The notes beneath the pieces are model-generated. The model saw only the letters and a program-made list of their open reading frames with translations. It was not told the origin of the DNA and did not search any database. A stretch of 64,000 nt of DNA from Epiperipatus broadwayi. Its lineage: Eukaryota; Onychophora; Udeonychophora; Euonychophora; Peripatidae. Numbering within the stretch: the first letter of the stretch is position 1; each line of letters opens with the position of its first letter. A program made the translations under genes and the position numbers. The DNA lies in assembly GCA_028023455.1 (NCBI GenBank), contig JAQFVV010006334.1:3089792-3153791 (forward strand), in the 5' to 3' direction. Shown here one piece after another: positions 37,962-49,808 of the stretch.

Positions 37962-38827
37962 CACCTGGGTCTCGTTTTACGTGATAGATAGGTTCCTCAG
38001 AAAACACGCGCAAACGAAATCGCGCAAAAATAGACGTAACTTACATTGAAAAAGGGGGGATGCGGTCTGTGATTTTTCAAAATTCACGTAAAAGCAAAGC
38101 ACCAACGTAAAATTACTTTAAAATTCGTGCAAAAAAAAAAAATAATAAGGAAATAAAATATGACTAATAAAAAATTTCAAATTTGAAAAAAATTGATACA
38201 AGACAAACTTTTTTTAACTATAATATTTAATTTTATTCAAAATAATATATTTTTATAAATAATTTACAGTACAATAATTTACATTTTTTTATACGTTTTA
38301 ATTATTATGATTTTCTGATGACAACGTAATTAATCTTTGAGAGGATGATTTTATTAATTGTTTACGAAGCTCGTGATATCCAGACATACAACCATTTAGC
38401 TCTCGTTGGAATTTAAGAGCACGTTAATGATTAGTGTCATTAATAAGAAAATAATAATTGATTACATTCTTTTTTAAAAAGCAAAAACAGAATGTGATTT
38501 AAAATGCAAAATTAACACGCACAATGTTTGAACAAATTTACATTATAATCTTGTAAAATTTAATGTGTGTATACATAAAATGTGGAAATCATGATTTTAA
38601 TTTCATTATTACATAAAATCTTACTATTATAAAGCACTGAAAATATTGAAATTACTAAGATGAAAGTTGAATTCCAATAATGTGCTATTACTTTCAATAT
38701 AACGTAAGTGCGCGAAATTTATTATTTAAAGTAATAGTGCATTATCGGAAATCGACTTCTGGTGAAACACGAATCGCGTAACTTCAAAATCGTGTTAAAT
38801 AAATCCGCGTAAAAAGAGACCCAGGTG
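37962..38827. mobile_element. pogo/Tc1-like MITE with TA target duplication
   Basis: The left end reads CACCTGGGTCTCGTTTTACG and the right end, reverse-complemented, reads CACCTGGGTCTCTTTTTACG (19 of 20). The dinucleotide TA flanks both ends (37960-37961 and 38828-38829). Subterminal DNA is rich in CpG (cacgcgcaaacgaaatcgcg at the left, gaatcgcgtaac and ccgcgtaaa at the right), unlike the neighbourhood. There is no transposase frame, so it is non-autonomous. TA duplication and length fit the Tc1/mariner superfamily; a pogo/Tigger-like origin is inferred from the subterminal style. Confidence 0.85.
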
Positions 38828-39521
38828 TAATTTATGAAAATAGTTTCACAAAGTATTGAAGAATAATTTTTGCACTTCATTATAATTAATTTGCATATAG
38901 AATAAAACAATGTTATAATTATAGTGAAAAAAAAAAATTTCTCTAGAAGAGAAGAAAATTATTGAAACAGTAAGATATTTAGATGTATGTAAACATTGTT
39001 TAATAAGTAGATAATAAGTTTTTATAAATTCTAATTTAAATACAAGTGTTTAATGATTACAAGATACTAATCACCATCAGAGTGTATATGCAAATGATGT
39101 AAATAAATAACATTTACAGACATAAAAATATATTATTAAATGATATAGCATTATGACAAAGTAAAACACTTATTTGCATTCTTCATACATTTGGTGTAGC
39201 ATTTCAATTTTATAACTACATCATATGCTACAGTGAGCTATATGTATTAAGACACTTTTGTGGCTCAAAAAACTCAATCTATTTGATGAAATTCAAAAGT
39301 CCATATAATAAAAGTTATTTTCAAAATAATTTTTAATGCTACTTACTGAGTTTATGGATACATGTAAAATCAATGTAATCTAAGAATATGAAAAAAAAAA
39401 TTCATAAATTTTTCATTGAACTATAAATACAAACATATATAGATTGTATTTATTTAAAAGTAATTATAAATATATACATCCATATATATGATAACTTTAA
39501 CTATTTTTAATTTTGGTCCAA
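38828..39521. other. AT-rich intergenic sequence
   Basis: Nothing gene-like is visible. Confidence 0.5.
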
Positions 39522-41468
39522 CCCATTGAGACCGAAAACCGCTTTTTTCCGCATTAAAAAAAGTTTGCAATTTCGACCGCAATAGCGTGCAAACCGTATA
39601 CGTCACAGTTACGCTTTTTTTTTCTTTCTCTCTGCCATTTTTCTATCTTTTTGTACGTCTAAAATTTTTTTCTGTGCGATGAAAATTAGATTTTTTATAG
39701 CAATTTTTGTAAAGTACATTATTAAAATTTTGTAATTTTTTTTTATCTTTCTAGATTTTATCAACGATAAAAAATATACGGAGAAAACAATTATTTTCGC
39801 GCTAAACGTAATTATGATTCTAACGAACTTTCTGTTGATTTTTGATTTTGAGGTTTCATATTCCCCATTACCCGTAAGTATTCAACATTCATCACCCCAC
39901 TGATATATAATAATTGCTTGTAATTCCTTTGGTTATTTATTTTATTTTATTTACTGTTTTTATACATTTCATGTAGATAAGTTTTTATTCATTTTATACA
40001 TACTTTCTATTATGTTTCATTAATAATGCATAATTTAGCTCACCCTTACCCTCATGATATTCCAATAATTAGTAATTATTTTTTACATGCATAACTTAGA
40101 ATTTACTACATTTTTATTCTTTCATTATAGATAACTTTTTTTATTTTCATACTTTCATTTGTTTCTTGTAATAATCATAATTTAGCCACCCTTACCCTCA
40201 TGATATTCCAATAATGTAGTAATTATTTTTTACATGCATAACTTAGAATTTACTACATTTTTATTCGTTTCATTATAGATAACTTTTTATTCATTTGATA
40301 GCATACTTTGCTATTATGTTTCCTATGTAATAATGCATAATTTCTCACCCTTACCCTCATGATATTCCAATAATGTAGTAATTATTTTTTACATGCATAA
40401 CTTAGAATTTACTACTTTTTATTCTTTCATTGTAGATAACTTTTTATTCATTTTATAGCATACTTTGCAGATAATTTTTATTCATTTTATAGCATACTTT
40501 GCTATCATGGTTTCCTATGTAATAATGCATAATTTAGCTCACCCTTACCCTCATGATATTCCAATAATGTAGTAATTATTTTTTACATGCATAACTTAGA
40601 ATTTACTACATTTTTATTCGTTTCATTATAGATAACTTTTTATTCATTTGATAGCATACTTTGCTATTATGGTTTCCTATGTAATAATGCATAATTTAGC
40701 TCACCCTTACCCTCATGATATTCCAATAATGTAGTAATTATTTTTACATGCATAACTTAGAATTTACTACGTTTTTATTCATTTCATTGTAGATAACTTT
40801 TTATCTTTTACAACTTTCCATTCTTTTACTTCTATCATGGTTTCCTATGTAATAATGCATAATTTAGCCCATGATTTTTCAATAATATAGTAATTATTTT
40901 TTATCCCCATAACTTACACTTTACTAAAGTTATTACTGTTATTTTTTTTTGATCCACACTAAAACCTTGCATTTCTAATCCACACAAAACCTTGCATTTC
41001 AATAGATATCCCGCATAGAGGGCCTAGAAAACAACTGCTTGCAAAAATAGAACATACAGGGTGTCAAGCAGAAAAACGAAATTGAAATGGTCACCTTGCC
41101 ACATTACACCAACAATCTGTAACTCAGGTAGGTCATGTTATATATTATTTTTTTCTGCATTTTATGACGAATGTGATGAAGCTGTCTATGAAATTGTCAT
41201 TTTAGGCTATACCTTTCAAAATTGAGAGTTTGTGAAACCAATGTAAAAATAAAGATTTTAAAAATGTGAAAAATATCATTTTTTTAAAATTATTTTTTGT
41301 GGTAATGACTACTTTATCAGCTTTATAACATTCTTTCATATTTGCACTTTATAAAAATGTATATATATATATATTTATTTATTGTAATAAATTAGACATT
41401 TTATTTAAAATTGTAGGTCCTGTAATTTTTTTGGGGGAATTAAAAATGGCCATTCAGGTCTCTATGGG
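39522..41468. mobile_element. Candidate DNA transposon with short inverted ends and internal minisatellite
   Basis: The left end CCCATTGAGACC (39522-39533) pairs with the reverse complement of 41457-41468 (CCCATAGAGACC), one mismatch in 12. DNA inside the left end is unusually CpG-rich (ccgcattaaa, tcgaccgcaatagcgtgc, tatacgtcacagttacgc). Starting in CCC is piggyBac-like, but I see no TTAA duplication, so the class is open. A short plus-strand coding-like string (EIEMVTLPHYTNNL, about 41070-41120) may be a transposase relic. The borders are tentative because a 12-bp pair could arise by chance. Confidence 0.4.
39950..40935 (+). repeat. Minisatellite, about six copies of a roughly 160-bp unit
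   Basis: The word cacccttaccctcatgatattcc begins at about 40041, 40187, 40346, 40540 and 40702, with a degenerate sixth copy near 40864. Spacings are 146, 159, 194 and 162 bases. Other shared words are taattattttttacatgcataacttag, atttactac, cattatagataactttttattcatt and gtttcctatgtaataatgcataattt. The 194-base spacing reflects an extra 'gataacttttattcattttatagcatactttg' duplication. No coding capacity. Confidence 0.9.
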
Positions 41469-43149
41469 CCATGATTACATATACTGTGTTTATTTAAATA
41501 AAATTATACAAAAAAAAAAATCCATATATTATATTTAATTATTGCACTGAAAATTTCTGTCTACCATTTAAGTTCAAACAATTTTAAAATGTGTTTGTTA
41601 TGATATATATATAAAGAAATACAATAAAAATTAATCCACTGAACTTATTACAACAGGAAATACATTATTTATAACATTTATTAGGGGTTAAGTTAGCAAA
41701 CTAAAAACAGGTTTGTTTTTTTTATTGACTAGATAATGAGTAAAAAAAAAAACCTACCGCTAACACCTGATTAATTAATTAAAAATTATTTACTATTAGT
41801 TGGCCTACATTTAACAATAATCTAGTTTTGATTCCCTAACCTTCCCTGTATTTTCAATGAAATACCTCTAAATTTTAAAATACAGAGATATTTTACTAAA
41901 ATATCCATCATCATCTTGAAGACAATAGAAGACTTAAAAGCTACATTCCTGAATTCTGAATAAGTGAAGGGGCCATGAAATTTTTTTTAACCCTCTAAAA
42001 GTTTTATTATTCATGACAAATGATTGATAAACACCATCATCATTTTTTTCAATCAGAACAATTTATTATTTGTTTTTCAGATTCTTTAAATTTTAATCTA
42101 TAATAGTCAAATGCTTAATTTGATAACAGGTTGAATGAAAGTAACAGGATCTCTCAAGAAATTATCCATATGAACATATATATATATAAACACACATATA
42201 TTATTGTGATAATACAACTCATTCATAAAATTGCTAGTCATCTTTTATTCATCATTACCATTTTTGGTACTAGATATTTTTCTAATAAATAAGACTGATC
42301 ATAATGCTATATTTGAACATTCAAAAGGAATTCAATTGAGAATCCATTGTTCATTTTACTTATTGTCCAAGTCATATCAAAAATCTTATAATTTAACAAA
42401 ATCAATGCTTCTTCTATTCTGCTCCTTTAATGCCCTAATTTACATTCAATGATAGTCCTAAGAAATATCAAAATTTTAAACAATTCTGAACTCTATTTAT
42501 AAAAACATACTTTTAATATCTAAAGAACTTTTCGGATTTTTCAATGCAATTCTCTCATGGGTGTTTAGCCTATAAAAATCTCTTTCATTATTTTGAAATT
42601 AAATTATCTAAAAGGATCAAAACTAATATTGTACTGATTACTATGTTTTATCATCATTTTACTATTTATATTATTTCTTTATATTTAATCACAATCCTTA
42701 TCTTAATCAATTTGGTTTCTCTTCACTTGGTACTTAATCTAGTATTCAGAGGAAATATTGCTTCTGTTAATAAATATATATTTTTTATATAATATTTTCA
42801 TATTTATAATATTTTATAACTTTTCTTAACTTTTTTTCCCATAATAAATTATAAACTCAAGCATTTATATATTCTAAATTCTCTCCAAACATTTTCTCAC
42901 ACTGTTACAACTTTAACTCGTATAAGTGAATCAAACCCATGTAGTATAAAAAATTAAGTCATTGTTTTGTCACTATGGCATAACACTAATTTAAAGATAT
43001 TGGTAATGGTTTATATGATATTTTTACTCTCCTAAAAACAAATTTTAAATCATGCAAGCAAAATCATGATAGTAGTTCATAAATATTTATAACAGCTTAC
43101 GTAGACTGTTTTCATATGAATGAATAATATTTTCGAATAATCTCTAGTT
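41469..43149. other. AT-rich intergenic sequence
   Basis: No supported gene. The frames 42231-42452 and 42544-42792 are Leu/Ile/Phe-rich without motifs. Confidence 0.5.
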
Positions 43150-43518
43150 CAGGGGTCCCCAACCTTTTTGCACTTAAGAGCACATTCTATAATACTAGCC
43201 AGGTGGCGAGCACCATTTATTTTTTCAATGTAAATTTATAGTTGGATATTGTTAATAATACATCTAATGTACAAAAAAATATTTATTTCAAAAATAAAAT
43301 TTTAACATATGATAAACGTTTATAATTTTACGCTGTAAAAGTATAGTATTGCCGTACAATTTGATTACAATATAATACAATAATTTATAAGGCATTTTAC
43401 AAATTAAATTTATTTGTATCAGATAAATAATTTTGTATCGTGTTCGGATAGCGGCAGGCACACATAAAATGGTCTGCGGGCACCATGGTGCCCACGGGCA
43501 TAGGGTTGGGGACCCCTG
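43150..43518. mobile_element. hAT MITE with perfect 8-bp target duplication
   Basis: The element starts CAGGGGTCCCCAACC and ends with its exact reverse complement GGTTGGGGACCCCTG (15 of 15). It is flanked on both sides by CTCTAGTT (43142-43149 and 43519-43526). An 8-bp duplication and CAGGGG/CCCCTG ends are diagnostic of the hAT superfamily. It is 369 bp with no frame, so non-autonomous. An internal block near the right end (gcgggcaccatggtgcccacgggc) is itself palindromic. Intact ends and target duplication suggest a fairly recent insertion. Confidence 0.95.
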
Positions 43519-44204
43519 CTCTAGTTTAATGAATGACTAATAAAAATTATTAACAACTTTACCTATATTTTGACTAACTTATTCATTTTGGTATGATAAA
43601 ATTGCTATTATCATTCAAGTAATATTAAAAATATTTTTATTTAAAACATTTATCAGTAAGATAAGATTAATCTTTCATTATGTTCTTTCTTTATGTTGTT
43701 ATGTTTATATATTTTAGAATTGTTGAAATTTTGAAATAAACAAACCTATCAATAAATATTGCATAACAGATTCTTTATTAACAAGACTGTTTAGACCTCT
43801 GAGTTTTGTTGATGAAAAAATAATGACAGTTTGACCAAAATAAGAAATGGCAAATTTAAATATAAAAATTCATATTCAACATTTCACTGTTAACTATTTT
43901 ATTTAACAATACCTTGGATAACAGGTTGTAAAATAATGCAAATTTTGTTGGCCATGCTTTCTTCTTAATTAAAAAAAAACAAAAAACAACTTATGAATTT
44001 AGCTCATTTTAATGATTTAAATAAATTATTTAAAGTTCATAAAACACCATTAAATCATTTAAAAGTAATGCTTTCATTTAAAATATTTGATTCTGTTCAT
44101 GTTTTGATTCACAATGAAAAACTAAATTCTTTTCCCTTTCTCTAATTCATCATACACTATTACTCCTTTTATTATATGATAAAAAATAAAGTTGTTAGTA
44201 GGGA
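43519..44204. other. AT-rich intergenic sequence
   Basis: Nothing gene-like is visible beyond the target duplication at its left edge. Confidence 0.5.
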
Positions 44205-44300
44205 TATCATATGATATTCGAGCACCTGAAGTGACAAATTAAGATTTGATCCAGAAACTTTTAGCTTCCAAATCCTTTATTCTATCGTTGAGCTAATAAA
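44205..44300 (-). repeat. tRNA-derived SINE copy
   Basis: On the minus strand: TTAGCTCAACGATAGAAT (A-box-like, 44281-44298), an anticodon-arm-sized gap, GGATCAAATCTT (B-box-like, 44241-44252), then the tail acttcaggtgctcgaatatcatatgat (about 44205-44233). The tail resembles those at 62026-62047 and 63405-63424, which supports one SINE family. Confidence 0.6.
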
Positions 44301-44384
44301 ATTGCACAGATCATATATGAGTTGATTAAGGAGGTGATATATGCTACCCTATTGTACTCATTTGTCAATGTGAAGCTTGTTTAC

Positions 44385-44526
44385 CCATACACTGTTTAAA
44401 TTGCAGATTGTAATTTCAGAGAGAGATTTCCCATAAGAATAACAAAAAGGCTTTGGTACATCCAATTCCTTTAGAACATTCCCAAATTTGTGATATTCGT
44501 CTGAATCAAAATCTTTGCAATGACAA
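44385..44526 (-). other. Coding-like fragment, possible exon, unassigned
   Basis: Part of a 68-codon minus-strand frame (44358-44564) with protein-like composition: SCHCKDFDSDEYHKFGNVLK, then ELDVPKPFCYSYGKS, then LSEITICNLNSVW. It could be bounded by an AG at 44527-44528 and GTAAAC at 44384-44379, giving a 142-base block, but its phase (2 in, 0 out) does not fit the Ig gene. The upstream pyrimidine tract is poor. No family recognised; it may be a transposon relic. Confidence 0.3.
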
Positions 44527-44655
44527 CTAAATATTGAGATTCTGATATTCTTTGGTCCTTTCAATTATCCAATATATGGAGTATTCAGGAAAGTACATAT
44601 GTAACAGATATTTAAAAAAAAGTTCAAAAATTTAATTTATTTTCAAAAACATAAG

Positions 44656-45070
44656 AAAAACAATTTCGTTATAGACATCATGTGTCATCATTGATTAAAA
44701 CAAAGTTACCAATCATCACTGAAGAGAATAATAAAAATTGTCAAAGAACGGGTAATAGACTTAACATAAAAAGTGAAATTAAGAAAAGATGTAGTGGATA
44801 AAAGCCACATTCATTTCAAGTTAGGACTCAATCAGAAAATTGTCAATATAAATTTTCCTCACTTTATAATGAACCATTTAACATTATAAAACAATATGGA
44901 GTAAATAAAAATAGCATTAAAGGATCCTACAATAACAGAAGTCCCAAACATTATAAGAAAGAAAATATGACAATTAGGGACATAAGTAATACAGATAAAA
45001 TAAATAATAATAAGCAAAGGGAATTATTAGAAAACTTTTTATTTTTTAGATTAAGTGGGGAGGTATGAAA
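44656..45070 (+). pseudogene. Coding-like open stretch with one internal stop, unassigned
   Basis: One plus-strand frame runs from after a stop near 44656 to a tga near 45066, interrupted only by one taa (about 44816). Composition is protein-like: EKQFRYRHHVSSLIKTKLPI, then ITEENNKNCQRTGNRL, then after the stop KPHSFQVRTQSENCQYKFSS, and later NNRSPKHYKKENMTIRDISN. Such a long near-open frame without Phe/Ile low complexity is unusual for this window. It has no start codon near its beginning. I recognise no family; a gag-like or other element remnant is possible. Confidence 0.3.
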
Positions 45071-47464
45071 TAAAATATTTCATGATACCTATTTGAGACA
45101 TAAATTAGCTGGTTTGTAAAGCTAGGATAATAGGGGAGGGAGCAGATGGTTTATAAGGACATAAAACAGACAGTAAGAGTTAAAGAGTTGCAGTGAGTTA
45201 TTAGTGAGACAGATTAGGTGGATATTCATTATTAAATAGAAATAAATAGAATTCTTTAAGAATAGTTGTGTGTACATGTATACAAATTCACATATTAAAT
45301 ATGTTATTATATGTAAATAATATTTTAATAAGGGAAAATAAATATTATGTTTAACAAATATGTTTAAAACAAAAGTAATCAAATAAGTCTATAATTTGAT
45401 AAGAATTTAATTTTTACCTTTTATGTTTTAATTAAACAAGAATGAATACTTTCACTTTTATTAAAAATTAGTAGACAAAGAAAGAGTTATCTACATATAC
45501 TGTATGTAACAATGAGATTTCTAGGATTAAAAAAAAAAAGAGATTAGAAGTTGGGATTTTTTTTATCTTATGGAACTAATTAATGAAGATTAATAATGAC
45601 TTTTTATTAGCTAGAAGAACCAATAATAATAAAAAAAAGATGTGACTGAATTTGCAGACCAAATTAATTTTGTTTTTACCTTATAAAAAAAATTGATTAA
45701 TTAAGAATGTTTAGTAAACTACTAAAGATTACACTCATCGGTTTTCAGGGATTTCAGAAGGTATCCTATAAATCCTTCTGCTCATATCTATCATTTAAAG
45801 AAAAGAAAAAGGTTAAATTTTAATTTTTGGATAAAAATGTGACAAATTTCTGATCAAACTCCTCTGATTTACAATTAAATATTGAATGTAATTTGCCTTA
45901 AGTTTCCCAGAAATGGATAAAAAAAGAGAAACTTAAAGCCACAAATTATGCATATTTTCAGTATTAACAAAATGCTCTTCCATTAAAACATGTTGCTACA
46001 AAATTATTCAGTAAAGACAGTAAGTATATAATTTTTTTTATCTGATTTGGAACTTTAAAAAAAAAAAAAGAGACATAAAACTTTATTTAAAAGAACACAC
46101 TTTTATTCATATATATGTCAACTATGGATAATCATCATTATTTTATTATTAATGTCATTTATAAATTATTGATTATTAAAATATTTGTATTATTATAGTA
46201 AATTCAATAACAGCTTCTGTTCTGTATTAATTCATTTGATGTATACATTCTAATAATCAATAAAATGTTACAGTTTTATAAAGGAGATGGTTGTTGAAAT
46301 TACAATCTGAGTTATCAGTTATTTTTTTTTGTTTAAAAAACAGAAAGAAAAATTTATAGGTTTAATTAATTAAAAAAGTCCAGTAACAAGAGGCAGGAAA
46401 AGCATTCTAAAAATAGATAAAATTTAAACTAATCCATGTAACTTAATTTATATTAATTTCTAAACAGCTTAAATTAAAGTTAATCAGAATTTCTATAATG
46501 TAAATATATTCTTATAAAGGAGAAGATTTAAATATTAAATCATTTACATATGTGCATGCATGTGTGTATAGAAATAATATATATATACACACACACACAG
46601 TTATTCATGCATTCAATATTTGAATGATGTAATCAAACTAGGTAGCTAGAAAGTTTATGTTAATAAAAGCAATAGCAGTATTGATAAATAAAATGAAATG
46701 AAGTACTCTTAATTTAATAAAGCTATGTAATCACATTCCTTAATTTCTGTTATCTTGATTTTCTTAGCTTATTATAGATTCAAGTACATATAGGTAATAT
46801 TACTGGCAATTGCCTAATAATTGATTAGGCCTTTTGATAAAGAGATCAATGCTCTGAGTCAGACTGTGGATATTTATGTTTGTAGGTGTAAAATAAGAGG
46901 TAAGAATTTAGTAAATTGAGGGTTATGTGAAAGTCTGAGTTCGAATCCCATATAAATTAAATATAGAATTTATATAATATTGTCTTCTTAAGTAATGCTT
47001 ATTTGTGTGAGGAATTATAAGAGTTCCAGATTACTTTAATAATCTGGTGGTGCCCAACCTATTGGTTTAAAGAATCTGCATATATAGATAGTGCAGGGAG
47101 TACAATATAAACCATCACACTCAGTACAATACATAAAAATGGCACAACTTTTCAGAACCAGTTTTTACATCTGGCATAATCTTTTTTAACCACAACAGAA
47201 AATTATATTATCAAAAGTAAATTTAACAGGATCATATGAGACATATATTCTGATTTAACAATTATCTTATTCAGAATCAATTAAATAATTATTTATTAAT
47301 TCAAGCAGAAAAATTGTCCAAAATTAACTTCATTTTTACTTTATTATCTACAAATTTGTTGAGTATTTTTTTTTTTTTTTTAAATCCTATTCTAGTCTTA
47401 AATAGTAATAAAAGTCATTGAATAATTTGTTACTCAGGAATTCATATCATTCAAGCATTGGAAG
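45071..47464. other. AT-rich intergenic sequence
   Basis: No supported gene. A CA microsatellite occurs at 46590-46602. A gagttcgaatccc word (46937-46949) matches a tRNA B box, but I found no A box at the right distance. Confidence 0.45.
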
Positions 47465-47530
47465 TTACAGAGAGAAACTGCAATTGACAGATTTAGTTCT
47501 TGAATCTGTCACTCTCCCATTGACTAAAAT
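47465..47530 (-). repeat. SINE-like fragment
   Basis: The minus strand has TTTAGTCAATGGGAGAGTGACAG followed by attcaagaactaaatctgtcaattgcagtttctctc. The A-box-like start and 'agattcaa(g/a)aa(c/t)taa' word match the SINE copy at 63330-63370. B box and tail are degraded. Confidence 0.4.
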
Positions 47531-48179
47531 GATGATTTTATTTGCTATAATAATATCAAAATTTCATGAATGATTCTTTCATCTGTAAATTTTGAGAAAG
47601 ATCTGAGAACATTACAATCCAGAATCACTCTTGTCACTATACCAAACTATACAGGACAATTTTATTATTGAAGCAATGGATCTGAAGTCCAATCCATGCT
47701 TCACATCTTCCTATAAACTTAATTAGTATTGTAGACCTGAATTAAGTTTATAGTCCAATATCAGCAGGGTTTTGCATTAGAGTTAAAAATAATTATGCTT
47801 ATTAAATGTGTATTACATTTAAATATTTCGTTTTAAATAAATTTCATTCTATTAATAAAAATTGCTTAACCTATTAGTCAAACATATATATACATCTAGC
47901 GTATATATATGAGTTAATGCAAAATTCTGCTGAAATAAAATGCTTATTCTACTATAAAAAAATAATAATATATTGTTGTTAAAATTTTGTTAAAATATTT
48001 AGTATGATTTGATTTTGAGATAAGCCCGCCAACATTTTCTAAAAGAATGTATAGTTTTGATTAGTGAGCCATTCAAGTCTAATTAAAGATGGCCTTCTCT
48101 TTCTTTCTTTTTAATTAATAGAATTCAAACTTTAAAGAAAGAAATTTAGAGTAAAAAAGTAAAAGTTATTTTTAGAAAA
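47531..48179. other. AT-rich intergenic sequence
   Basis: Nothing gene-like. A second faint tRNA-like A box (minus strand TAGTTTGGTATAGTG, about 47636-47652) may be another SINE relic. Confidence 0.4.
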
Positions 48180-48262
48180 TGTTGCTTTGAAACAAAGGAG
48201 CATGGGGAGGCTTATCAAGATCTCAGATCATACAAACAATAGAAGGTAGCTGACAGAGTGGG

Positions 48263-48270
48263 TATAAATA
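48263..48270 (+). promoter_or_regulatory. Candidate TATA box
   Basis: TATAAATA in the context gggtataaatagaag, followed about 25-30 bases later by the start of the tandem leader repeats. In AT-rich DNA this word alone is weak; it is listed because its surroundings are GC-richer and it lies 590 bases before an ATG plus splice donor on the same strand. Confidence 0.35.
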
Positions 48271-48291
48271 GAAGTGAGAACAAAAGACTAG

Positions 48292-48490
48292 ATTATTCAG
48301 ATTTTTCTTTTTGAAGGATTCAGATTTTTCTTTTTGAAGGGGTCAGATTATTCAGATTTTTCCTTTGGAAGGATTCAGTATTCAGATTTTCCCTTTGAAG
48401 GATTCATTTATTCAGATTTTCCTTTCGAAGGATTCCGTTGATTCAGATTTTCTTTTGAAGATTCATTCAGAGTTTTCTTGCTGGTTATTC
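48292..48490 (+). repeat. Tandem repeat of a roughly 25-30-bp 'attcagatttt.cttt.gaag' unit
   Basis: At least seven imperfect copies of attcagattttt(c)ctttt(t/g)gaagg occur in a row, decaying towards the 3' end (attcagagttttcttgctgg). The unit carries a gattc/gaag core. It lies just downstream of the TATA box, so if that promoter is used the repeats form the start of the transcript. Confidence 0.8.
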
Positions 48491-48655
48491 AAGTTTCCTT
48501 GAGAGTGATTCATATTTCTTTTTGGAGAACTCTCTCCGATTTGCTTCACATTTAGCTTGTGCTCAAAAAAGTTATACAGCTGTCGTTTTCAAGTAATGGA
48601 GAAGTTTGAACATGCTCCAGTTAAAAGCCATAGTATTCTGAAGGAAATGAATATG

Positions 48656-48693
48656 CTCGGCTAGGCAAATAAATAGTTTTGCCTATCGCCGAG
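48656..48693. repeat. GC-rich hairpin 1
   Basis: CTCGGCTAGGCAAA (48656-48669) pairs with TTTTGCCTATCGCCGAG (48677-48693) around a 7-base loop with a 2-base bulge. It is flanked by gccatagtattct (48627-48639) and gccatagtatcc (48716-48727). Confidence 0.65.
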
Positions 48694-49719
48694 GTTCCTG
48701 AATACCATCCAAAATGCCATAGTATCCACTCAATAGTCATCTGAACTCTGTGCCGTGTCTGGAGAACTTTTCGTGAAACCATACTACATAATTTCATTGT
48801 CCGGACAAATACCTGTCGACGGTCGGATCAAGCCACGAACGCCGTAGGGAACATGACCAAGGAAAAGGAGGTAATCGTATCTCCTCTATTGAACTATTTC
48901 TTATGCTACCTTTTGTTCATATATTTTTTAATTGCTTCATTGAATTATATGTATTTGTTATGTAACCATTTTTATTAGAGAGTCTTAATTATATATAGTG
49001 TGGTCATCTATCTATATTTAACCTTTTTTCCCTTCGCTATTCTTCCTTACTAACCTGTGTAAATATTTAGTATTCCATTCGGTTGAGTTAATAGTTAATT
49101 TTTGTTCATTTAAAATCTCTTTCCAATTTTATTTATGTTTGTTAATTAAATACGAGCAGTTTCTTTTGTGTGCCAACTTGATCTCTTTGATAACGCCTCT
49201 TTTGTCCGCCATTAGCTTTACGTATATCTGATTTAACTATATCGTTTTAAATAATTTTTAAACACTGTTTTTAGCGAAAGCAATTAGAAATGCTTTGCGA
49301 AAGATTCTTTTTTTATCTACTTTATCGAGAAGATCGAGTTGACAATTTTTAATAAAATTGGGAAGAAAAGAGTTAGACCCAAACCTATTAATCTGTTTTT
49401 ATTGTCTAATTAGTTTGTTTCATTAATTTAGGGGAATAGCGGAGGCCATTAAATCATTATTCATATTTTAAAGCCATCAATTAAACATATTATTTAACTA
49501 TCAAAAGCTTGAGTTTCCTAATTTTATTATAATGCTTTATTTTACTTGTCAATGATCCAGGCACGCAAAACACATGTTTCTTAGTACTTTTATTGCACAT
49601 TTAACTATTTAGCTCTTTATGTGTTTCCAGTCCATGTCTCTACCGCTGTGCTAAGCTTGGCCGGTTGAAAAATAATTTATGCATGGCTCAGATAGTGTTG
49701 TTTGTTCATGATCAGGCCT

Positions 49720-49808
49720 CGAGAATAGGCGAATGGGCAGAGGCCATAGTATTCTTGATTTAATATCTCGCGTGTGAGTGGCCCCGAGGTACCTTCGCCT
49801 AGTATTCG
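49720..49808. repeat. GC-rich hairpin 2
   Basis: CGAGAATAGGCGAA (49720-49733) pairs with TTCGCCTAGTATTCG (49794-49808) with one bulged base, enclosing a 60-base loop that contains gccatagtattctt (49743-49756). The stem words (ctAGGCgaa/ataggcgaa) and the enclosed motif are shared with hairpin 1, so the two are probably related. Confidence 0.55.

Noticed and set aside
46937-46949. Good tRNA B-box word gagttcgaatccc
   Set aside because: No A box at the proper distance upstream, so neither a tRNA nor a SINE can be supported.
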